Both the position numbers and the translations under genes were made by a program. From Alcaligenaceae bacterium (GTDB taxonomy: Bacteria > Pseudomonadota > Gammaproteobacteria > Burkholderiales > Burkholderiaceae_B), in assembly GCA_013416485.1 (NCBI GenBank), contig JACCEO010000003.1, positions 124,001 to 188,000 of the forward strand: a stretch of DNA of 64,000 nucleotides. The letters run 5' to 3'. Shown here one piece after another: positions 57,834-64,000 of the stretch; positions within the stretch are counted from its first letter, which is position 1, and each line of letters starts with the position of its first letter. The notes below the pieces were generated by a model, which saw only the letters and a program-made list of their open reading frames with translations, did not search any database and was not told the DNA's origin.

Positions 57834-58696
57834 CAGGATATGGACGCGACTTCGGGTTGCCTGGCCCTAGCAATATCGCGTTTATTAAGTAAACGGCCTT
57901 TCGCGGACAAGCGCATAAACGTTGCCAAAGCAAACATAAGCCCAAAGACCTCAACTAAACCAGCCAACACCCACATTGTTAACCCACCTATGGCCTGATC
58001 GGTCACTGCGGTCAAACCAGGAATAGCACGGCCACATAGATCAAAAATTGGATATAGGTCGTATTCGGTAAACGTAATTACAGCCCCGACTATTATCTGA
58101 GGCACCATAGTAATAATGGGCGAAATAATACGACCGCCAGGCGACAGTGCCGCCGGCGGACTAGGTCGCCTGTCTAAAATCAAATTCCAGTACATGATGC
58201 CGCTGATCACCACAGACCAGTTCATTAAACGGTATAAACGCCAGTCCAGCATGGAATAAAACTGCACCACAGGTAGCAGAAAACCAATCACCAGCACTAC
58301 AAACAGAAAAGGCACCAGAATCTTATTGGTCAAGACGGCCACAATAAGCCGCCCCACGCTGGTGTCTAGAAAACGGCGCAAACGCACCCGCCAAGCCAAA
58401 GGCAAACCAGCACGCAGTACTTGCCCCGGATACGCACCCATAATTAACAAAGGGCCTAGGTGATGCAAGACCAGATGCTGCAGTCTATGAGCAAAAAACA
58501 GGCGTTCAGCGTAATAGTCTATGCGGGTGTGCAAAGACAAATACAACATGACCATACCTATCCAAAATAACCACTGACGCACTGCACCGACGTGGTGCAC
58601 TCGCCTGCCGCGCAGAAATAGTCCGCAAGTGGCAAAGAACAGCAGCAAAAAGGTAGGGGAAAATTCCCAGGGTGTAAGCCAGGCAAGCAAAGTCAT
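57833..58696 (-). CDS. ctaG: Cytochrome c oxidase assembly factor CtaG, caa3 type
   Basis: A 287-residue membrane protein with about seven helices, of the caa3-type CtaG family (unrelated to Cox11). Seen: PWEFSPTFLLLFFATCGLFLRGRR at the start (a motif in residues 9-32), QHLVLHHLGPLLIMGAYPG and ISGIMYWNLILDRRPSP. It is thought to help copper insertion into cytochrome oxidase. No cox genes are adjacent. The ATG at 58696 is chosen; a TTG at 58717 is possible. It overlaps the M48 gene. Confidence 0.8.
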   Translation of the reverse strand: MTLLAWLTPWEFSPTFLLLFFATCGLFLRGRRVHHVGAVRQWLFWIGMVMLYLSLHTRIDYYAERLFFAHRLQHLVLHHLGPLLIMGAYPGQVLRAGLPLAWRVRLRRFLDTSVGRLIVAVLTNKILVPFLFVVLVIGFLLPVVQFYSMLDWRLYRLMNWSVVISGIMYWNLILDRRPSPPAALSPGGRIISPIITMVPQIIVGAVITFTEYDLYPIFDLCGRAIPGLTAVTDQAIGGLTMWVLAGLVEVFGLMFALATFMRLSAKGRLLNKRDIARARQPEVASIS

Positions 58697-58728
58697 GAGA
58701 TCAAGTGTTAGGCGCAATACCTTGCAGT

Positions 58729-59163
58729 TTATATCACGTAGTCATCCAGCCAACCCAGACTGATGTAAACGTAAATAACAATGACAGCGATACCAAAGAT
58801 CAGCACGGTGCCACCAAGAAAGGTGCTGACTATTGCTGCAATAACGGCATTCCACCCTGTCGCGGTCTTTTGGTTGGAGTGCGGGTTATAACGTGCATCG
58901 AACTTTTCATCGGGCATCAAGGCAAAAACTAATGATTCAATCACGCCATCGGTAATCGGTATCATCAGCAAGAAAATGGCTGGGTTATTCCACCACTCTG
59001 GAAAAAAGGGAATCCACGCCAACATACACAGCGAAAACGTCGTCACTATCCATGCATGGCGCCTACCCATATACCACCAATGTATGCCCAGCCCCCCCAG
59101 CAGGCTGGCTAGCCAAGCGACGACGACCTTATTACGATGGCGCTTAGCAATAGCTTGCGTCAT
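58729..59163 (-). CDS. TM2-domain membrane protein
   Basis: A 144-residue protein with an N-terminal TM2 pattern: VVAWLASLLGGLGIHWWYMGR and a short following helix, then further hydrophobic segments to the C-terminus (about four helices in total). TM2 proteins have no firm function in bacteria. It lies 32 bp upstream of ctaG on the same strand and may be co-transcribed with it. It is divergent from the ubiH-like gene. Confidence 0.75.
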   Translation of the reverse strand: MTQAIAKRHRNKVVVAWLASLLGGLGIHWWYMGRRHAWIVTTFSLCMLAWIPFFPEWWNNPAIFLLMIPITDGVIESLVFALMPDEKFDARYNPHSNQKTATGWNAVIAAIVSTFLGGTVLIFGIAVIVIYVYISLGWLDDYVI

Positions 59164-59231
59164 AAAGACCCCTTTTTTCTACAGGTCGTAAAATACCTGA
59201 TACCGTTATTGTAGTAAAGCCTGAAAATCTT

Positions 59232-60404
59232 ATGAACGCCCCACTTTACGACATCGCCATCAGTGGCGCCGGCCCGGCGGGTAGCGCCCTGGCCCTGGCC
59301 CTGGCCAACAAATCGCCTAGACCCGAACGTATCGCCGTGCTGGGTCCGCAATTCGCAGCCTTGGGCGCTACGCTCACGCCATCCAATACCGCAGCGCTGG
59401 ACCCGCGTGCCCTAGCATTGAATTATGGCAGTCAAGTGTTCCTAAGGCAGCTGCAGGCCTGGCCCACAACAGCAGCCAATATTTTGCAGGTACATGTGTC
59501 TCAGCGCGGCAGATTAGGCCGCACCATCATAGACCACACGGAATTAGGTGTACCCTGCCTGGGCAGCGTGGTCAGCTACGACGCACTACTTAGCGCCTTA
59601 CATGGCGCATTGGCCAGTAGTGGCGTCACTTTAATTCATGCCCGGCCAGAACGTATCCAGCTGATTGATAATCAGGCTGTCCTGACGCTGGGTGAGCACA
59701 CCTTACATAGCCGCATTGCTGTGCAATCAGACGGTACACAGCCGCAAGGCTTACGCCGCGAATACCAACAACACGCGGTACTGGCTACGGTACGCGCCAG
59801 CCATGCCACCCCAGGTTGGGCCTATGAACGGTTTACTCGTTACGGCCCCTTGGCTTTGCTACCCCACCCTGAAGGCGATGACTTATATGCCGTAGTGTGG
59901 TGTTGTCAGCCGCCTATGGCAGCTGAACTACTGGCCATGAACCATGATGACTTTGCCGCAGCCTTGGAAGCCGAATTTGGTACACGTTTGGGCCGCTTCC
60001 ATTGCGTAGCACCCAAGCATGTATTTCCTTTGTCTTTGCACGCAGGGCCCACACTACTTAACAACCGCTGTGTTAGCGTGGGCAATGCGGCCCAAACCCT
60101 GCACCCCGTAGCGGGACAAGGCCTAAACCTAGGTCTACGCGATACCGCGCAGCTGACCCATGCCTTGACCCCCTGGTTGTTACGCCCTGATAGCGATCCC
60201 TATCCTTATCTACTTCGTTTTGCCGACAACAGGCGTCCCGACCGCTGGCTGACCGCAGCCATCACTGACTTTTTACCTCGTATTTTTTCTACCAGGAATC
60301 CGCTGGTAGAACATGCTGCAGGTCTGGCGCTACTGGGCATGGATATATTGCCTCCATTGCGTAAAACGCTATCTCATCAACTACTACAAGGCTTACGTAC
60401 CTGA
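59232..60404 (+). CDS. ubiH: UbiH/UbiF-type FAD-dependent monooxygenase
   Basis: A 390-residue flavoprotein of ubiquinone ring hydroxylation. Seen: the dinucleotide fold SGAGPAGSALALALA near the N-terminus and the C-terminal FAD/family signature GNAAQTLHPVAGQGLNLGLRD (a motif at about 286-306). The family includes UbiH, UbiI, UbiF and VisC, which hydroxylate different ring positions; UbiH is a best guess. It is the first of a plus-strand run leading to dusB and fis. Confidence 0.85.
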   Translation: MNAPLYDIAISGAGPAGSALALALANKSPRPERIAVLGPQFAALGATLTPSNTAALDPRALALNYGSQVFLRQLQAWPTTAANILQVHVSQRGRLGRTIIDHTELGVPCLGSVVSYDALLSALHGALASSGVTLIHARPERIQLIDNQAVLTLGEHTLHSRIAVQSDGTQPQGLRREYQQHAVLATVRASHATPGWAYERFTRYGPLALLPHPEGDDLYAVVWCCQPPMAAELLAMNHDDFAAALEAEFGTRLGRFHCVAPKHVFPLSLHAGPTLLNNRCVSVGNAAQTLHPVAGQGLNLGLRDTAQLTHALTPWLLRPDSDPYPYLLRFADNRRPDRWLTAAITDFLPRIFSTRNPLVEHAAGLALLGMDILPPLRKTLSHQLLQGLRT

Positions 60405-60458
60405 AACCCAGCTTACGGTCGTCATCGACACTCAATTCGCTGGGGTTAAAATCCATTT

Positions 60459-61454
60459 ATGCATATAGGTTCCTGGTCCCTTCCCAATCGTGTTTTCGTC
60501 GCGCCAATGGCTGGCGTCACCGATCGCCCCTACCGCAAACTTTGTAAGAAGTTAGGGGCGGGTTATGCCGTATCCGAAATGGCCGCCAGCAACCCCCAGC
60601 TATGGGATAGCGTAAAAACATCAAGGCGCCTAAATCACGATGGGGAAATTGACCCCATCGCTGTCCAAATTGCCGGATCCGACCCCGACATGATGGCTGA
60701 GGCTGCGGTATTCAACGTGCGCAAAGGCGCACGTATCATTGATATCAATATGGGCTGCCCGGTCAAAAAAGTCTGTAATGTTGCATCTGGTTCTGCCTTA
60801 CTACGCGATGAAAATCAAATCGTACGCATCCTGACCAGTGTGGTCCAGGCCTGTAAACCACTTGATGTCCCAGTCACGTTAAAAACCCGCACTGGCTGGG
60901 ACCATCAGTCCAAAAATGTACTACGCGTCGCGCAACTGGCCCAAGACATAGGCATTAGTGCGTTAACGCTACATGGACGCACGCGCTGTGACCATTACAA
61001 AGGCGAGGCTGAGTACGATACGATACGCGAGGTAAAACAGGCACTTGATATTCCTGTGATTGCCAATGGGGATATCGATAGTCCCGAAAAAGCCCTGTAT
61101 GTATTACAGTACACTCAAGCCGATGCAATTATGATAGGACGGGCCGCACAAGGTCGCCCCTGGATATTCCGTGAAATTGCCCACTATCTGGACACAGGTA
61201 CGCATTTAGCGCCACCCAGTTATGGCGAGTTACGTAGTTGTCTACTAGACCATTTAGAAGACCACTATCAGTTCTACGGTGAATATACTGGCGTCAGAAC
61301 TGCCCGCAAACACATAGGCTGGTATCTTGGCCATTTGGACGACGCTTCGCACTGGTTGCCTGGGATACAACAAACAGTCAGTACACGCGAACAAACCCGC
61401 GTTATAGAACAATGGTTTGACTGCTATCCACCCAATCAGCCTTTTAAGGCTTAG
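60459..61454 (+). CDS. dusB: tRNA-dihydrouridine synthase B
   Basis: A 331-residue FMN enzyme reducing uridine in the tRNA D-loop. Seen: VFVAPMAGVTDRPYRKLCKK (FMN binding), the catalytic Cys100 in NMGCPVKKVC, and IGRAAQGRPWIFREI near the phosphate site. Length matches DusB. It lies 54 bp upstream of fis; a dusB-fis operon is well known in gamma- and betaproteobacteria. Confidence 0.95.
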   Translation: MHIGSWSLPNRVFVAPMAGVTDRPYRKLCKKLGAGYAVSEMAASNPQLWDSVKTSRRLNHDGEIDPIAVQIAGSDPDMMAEAAVFNVRKGARIIDINMGCPVKKVCNVASGSALLRDENQIVRILTSVVQACKPLDVPVTLKTRTGWDHQSKNVLRVAQLAQDIGISALTLHGRTRCDHYKGEAEYDTIREVKQALDIPVIANGDIDSPEKALYVLQYTQADAIMIGRAAQGRPWIFREIAHYLDTGTHLAPPSYGELRSCLLDHLEDHYQFYGEYTGVRTARKHIGWYLGHLDDASHWLPGIQQTVSTREQTRVIEQWFDCYPPNQPFKA

Positions 61455-61508
61455 TCGGCTACGGAATCACCCCCACTAGCCACCACCCGATATACACCTA
61501 CTAGGATC

Positions 61509-61748
61509 ATGAGTACTACTAACCCCCTGGAGCACGCCGTACGTGCACGTTTAGACCGCTATTTTGCTGATCTGGGCGATTCCGAACCGCGCGATATGCT
61601 TGCCATGGTCATAGACTGCGTCGAACGCAATGTACTAGAAATCGCCATGGAAAAAACCTCGGGCAATCAGTCGAAAGCCGCCGAGATGCTAGGCATCACT
61701 CGCAGCACGCTACGCAAGAAACTCACAGCCTATAAGCTACAACCCTGA
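61509..61748 (+). CDS. fis: Fis-family nucleoid protein
   Basis: A 79-residue DNA-bending protein. The C-terminal helix-turn-helix NQSKAAEMLGITRSTLRKKL is the Fis/NtrC signature, and the N-terminal part is short, as in betaproteobacterial Fis (E. coli Fis has 98 residues). It follows dusB, the conserved context, and purH follows 26 bp later. Confidence 0.94.
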   Translation: MSTTNPLEHAVRARLDRYFADLGDSEPRDMLAMVIDCVERNVLEIAMEKTSGNQSKAAEMLGITRSTLRKKLTAYKLQP

Positions 61749-61774
61749 TTTTTGACTTTACTACCTGATTACCT

Positions 61775-63367
61775 ATGAAAATCCAGAATGCACTACTTTC
61801 GGTTTCCGACAAAACCGGCATTGTTGAGTTTGCCCAAGCACTACATCAGCGCGGCGTGAACTTGCTGTCCACAGGTGGCACCGCCAAGTTGCTGGCCCAG
61901 GCTGGCCTGCCAGTTACCGAAGTCGCCACTCACACCGGTTCACCGGAAATCCTGGATGGTCGTGTCAAAACCTTGCATCCAAAGATTCATGGCGGCCTGT
62001 TGGCACGACGCGACAGCGACCAGCACATGGACACCCTGGAAAAGCACAACATTGCACCCATAGACCTATTGGTAGTTAACCTGTACCCGTTTCGCGAGAC
62101 CATCGCAAACCCTGATTGCAGCTTTGCCGATGCGGTAGAAAATATCGACATAGGTGGCCCCGCCATGTTGCGTGCGGCCGCCAAAAACCACGGCACCCCA
62201 GAAGGCGGCGTTACTGTCATTATTGACCCCTCGGATTACGCTCGTGTGCTGGCCGACCTAGATGGGCCACAAGGTATACCGGCTTATGGTTTGCGTCTGG
62301 AATTAGCCGCTAAGGTGTATGCCCACACCGCAGCCTACGACGGCGCCATTGCCAACTACCTAAGCAGCCTAAGCACCGCTGAGCCCGCCCAAGATCAAAC
62401 TCCCGAGCGCCAGCCCTGGTCCCGCAGCCTAACCGTACAAATGACGCAGCAACAAGTGTTGCGCTACGGCGAAAACCCGCACCAAAGTGCTGCCTTTTAT
62501 ACTGACGCTGTCGTGCAGCCTGGCTTGCTGGGTAGTTACCAGCAATTGCAAGGCAAGGAATTGTCTTACAACAATATTGCCGATGCCGATGCAGCCTGGG
62601 AATGCGTACGCAGCTTCGATAGCAGCGCCTGCGTTATCGTCAAACACGCCAACCCTTGTGGTGTCGCGCTGGGCGACACTCCGCTACAAGCCTACCAGCA
62701 AGCGTTTAAAACTGACCCCACATCAGCATTTGGCGGCATCATCGCCTTTAACCGCCCTGTCGATGTCGCTACAGCGCAAGCCATTAGTGGCCAATTTGTT
62801 GAAGTCTTGCTGGCTCCTGCTTACACCCCGGAAGCCTTGGCCCTATTTGCCACCAAGAAAAACGTCAGGGTCTTACAGATACCAGAAGGTACAGGCCGCA
62901 ACGCCTTTGATGTCAAACGTGTCGGTGGTGGTTGGCTAGTACAAACCCCAGACGACCACCAGGTCGCTGCCCATGAATTCAAGGTCGCAACCACATTGGC
63001 ACCTACAGCACAACAAATGCAAGACTTGATGTTTGCCTGGAAGGTTGCCAAATACGTTAAATCTAACGCCATCGTATTCTGCGGCGGCGGCATGACACTG
63101 GGTGTAGGTGCTGGGCAAATGAGCCGTATTGATTCGGCCCGCATTGCCTCCATCAAAGCAGAAAATGCAGGTCTGACACTAGCAGGTTCAGCCGTTGCAT
63201 CAGATGCCTTCTTTCCGTTCCGCGACGGTTTGGATGTGGTTGCGGATGCCGGCGCCACATGCGTGATACAACCCGGTGGTAGCATGCGCGACGACGAAGT
63301 TATCGCTGCTGCCAACGAGCGCGGTATCGCTATGGTGCTGACCGGCATCAGGCATTTCCGCCACTAA
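61775..63367 (+). CDS. purH: Bifunctional AICAR transformylase/IMP cyclohydrolase
   Basis: A 530-residue enzyme for the last two steps of IMP synthesis. The N-terminal MGS-like cyclohydrolase domain (about 1-200) contains [18 protein letters not shown] and [14 protein letters not shown]; the C-terminal transformylase has the Lys-His pair in [12 protein letters not shown] and the end [10 protein letters not shown]-type signature (read as [10 protein letters not shown]). Full length. Its stop overlaps the ruvC start by one base (TAATG). Confidence 0.97.
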   Translation: MKIQNALLSVSDKTGIVEFAQALHQRGVNLLSTGGTAKLLAQAGLPVTEVATHTGSPEILDGRVKTLHPKIHGGLLARRDSDQHMDTLEKHNIAPIDLLVVNLYPFRETIANPDCSFADAVENIDIGGPAMLRAAAKNHGTPEGGVTVIIDPSDYARVLADLDGPQGIPAYGLRLELAAKVYAHTAAYDGAIANYLSSLSTAEPAQDQTPERQPWSRSLTVQMTQQQVLRYGENPHQSAAFYTDAVVQPGLLGSYQQLQGKELSYNNIADADAAWECVRSFDSSACVIVKHANPCGVALGDTPLQAYQQAFKTDPTSAFGGIIAFNRPVDVATAQAISGQFVEVLLAPAYTPEALALFATKKNVRVLQIPEGTGRNAFDVKRVGGGWLVQTPDDHQVAAHEFKVATTLAPTAQQMQDLMFAWKVAKYVKSNAIVFCGGGMTLGVGAGQMSRIDSARIASIKAENAGLTLAGSAVASDAFFPFRDGLDVVADAGATCVIQPGGSMRDDEVIAAANERGIAMVLTGIRHFRH

Positions 63368-63912
63368 TGCGTATTCTGGGCATAGACCCCGGCCTGCGCC
63401 GTACTGGCTTTGGGGTCATAGATGCCCAAGGCATGCGCCTGCAATACGTAGCCAGCGGCACCATAGTGGTGCCGTCTGAGCTACCGCTAGCACAACGCCT
63501 TAAGGTCATTTTTGACCATATACGCGAAGTGGTACAGTCCACTCAACCGACAGTATCTGTCGTGGAAAAAGTCTTTGTAAACACCAACCCTGCTTCTACT
63601 CTGCTACTAGGCCAAGCCCGTGGTGCCGCCATGTGCGCCCTGGCTGATGCCATGCTTGATGTCCACGAATATACAGCCTTGCAGGTAAAAAAGTCAGTGG
63701 TGGGCAATGGCCATGCCGCTAAAGAGCAGGTACAGGTCATGGTGCAGCACCTACTTAAGCTAAATGGACTACCTGCATCCGATTCTGCTGACGCTTTGGC
63801 CTGTGCCATTTGCCACGCCCACTTCAACCCTCTGGTCGAGCGTCTAAACGCTACCGGCCAGCTTAAAGCCAGTCCAGGCAACCGCCTGCGCGGTGGGCGC
63901 CTAGTCAGCTGA
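63367..63912 (+). CDS. ruvC: Holliday junction resolvase RuvC
   Basis: A 181-residue endonuclease that cuts Holliday junctions, working with RuvAB. The catalytic acids are Asp7 ([13 protein letters not shown]), Glu67 (SVVEKVFV), and Asp139 and Asp142 ([15 protein letters not shown]). Length matches the family. It is coupled to purH by a 1-bp overlap and followed 16 bp later by ruvA. Of seven isoleucine codons, four are ATA. Confidence 0.97.
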   Translation: MRILGIDPGLRRTGFGVIDAQGMRLQYVASGTIVVPSELPLAQRLKVIFDHIREVVQSTQPTVSVVEKVFVNTNPASTLLLGQARGAAMCALADAMLDVHEYTALQVKKSVVGNGHAAKEQVQVMVQHLLKLNGLPASDSADALACAICHAHFNPLVERLNATGQLKASPGNRLRGGRLVS

Positions 63913-63928
63913 ATATGGAAACTTTGTC

Positions 63929-64000
63929 ATGATAGGACGCATTACCGGCATCGTGCTGGAAAAAACACCCCCTCAGGTCTGCATAGATGTAGGCGGCGTA
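63929..64000 (+). CDS. ruvA: Holliday junction helicase subunit RuvA, N-terminal fragment
   Basis: The first 24 codons run off the right window edge. MIGRITGIVLEKTPPQVCID and the following VGGV match the OB-fold start of RuvA, which tetramerises on Holliday junctions. The position after ruvC confirms it. Confidence 0.92.
   Translation, partial: MIGRITGIVLEKTPPQVCIDVGGV

Noticed and set aside
62821-63348. A 175-codon open reading frame opposite purH
   Set aside because: Antisense shadow of the AICAR transformylase domain; no motif, no start signal.
1-64000. tRNA, rRNA, insertion sequences, prophage, toxin-antitoxin or defence genes
   Set aside because: None could be recognised in either strand; the genes are conserved housekeeping or metabolic families throughout.

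Overview
The window is 64 kb of ordinary bacterial chromosome, most likely from a member of the Burkholderiales, family Alcaligenaceae (relatives of Bordetella, Advenella and Pusillimonas). This rests on recognisable protein families and gene neighbourhoods: carA-carB-uraA-greA, yhbY/rlmE-ftsH-folP-glmM-ppx/ppk-pst, pepA-holC, dusB-fis-purH-ruvCA and ffs-dnaX-ybaB-recR, plus a phasin, a scoAB CoA-transferase, ETF:quinone oxidoreductase and a caa3-type CtaG. Base composition looks roughly balanced, lower than in Bordetella, and ATA isoleucine codons are common. The genus cannot be fixed by reading alone. I see no insertion sequence, prophage, CRISPR array, integron, tRNA or rRNA.

Layout. 1-9.2 kb: an aminopeptidase P-like gene cut by the window edge, the ketone-body CoA-transferase scoAB, a hotdog thioesterase, ETF-QO, two translationally coupled transporters, an NlpC/P60 lipoprotein, a Fur-boxed DUF2325 gene and a CysB-type regulator. 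9.3-13.2 kb: mmsA and a solitary periplasmic binding protein under a divergent LysR regulator. 13.2-16.8 kb: lptF, pepA, holC, doxX. 16.8-19.9 kb: a sensor kinase/response regulator/PepSY operon divergent from a second PepSY-like gene. 19.9-27.4 kb: pstSCAB with a Pho box, then ppk and ppx. 27.5-33.5 kb: glmM, folP, ftsH, rlmE, yhbY, greA. 33.7-39.4 kb: carA-carB-uraA. 39.6-43.9 kb: tal, recR, ybaB, dnaX and the small SRP RNA. 43.9-47 kb: a ModE-like regulator and modABC with a ModE operator. 47-50 kb: xerD, ybaK, phasin, iclR. 50-59 kb: a CinA-like protein, EI24, thioredoxin, RhlE, AzlCD, a zinc-ribbon protein, YheT, an M48 protease, CtaG and a TM2 protein. 59.2-64 kb: ubiH-like, dusB, fis, purH, ruvC and the start of ruvA.

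How the genes work together. Pst uptake feeds phosphate to Ppk/Ppx polyphosphate turnover. CarAB and UraA jointly supply pyrimidines. ModABC and the ModE-like protein form a molybdate circuit. RecR, YbaB, DnaX, HolC, RuvC and RuvA serve replication and recombination.

I did not find an undescribed multi-gene system. The most interesting signals are regulatory: (i) a mirror-symmetric operator with two outward-facing TTCAT[A/C]-N5-TTCAT[A/C] boxes, each exactly 10 bp from a -10 element, between the two PepSY transcription units; (ii) a Fur box lying on a good sigma70 promoter in front of a four-cysteine DUF2325 gene; (iii) an intrinsic-terminator-like hairpin in the greA leader, reminiscent of E. 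coli GraL; (iv) a pure Glu-Pro tandem repeat in the DnaX linker. All of these were read by eye; no searches or folding programs were run.
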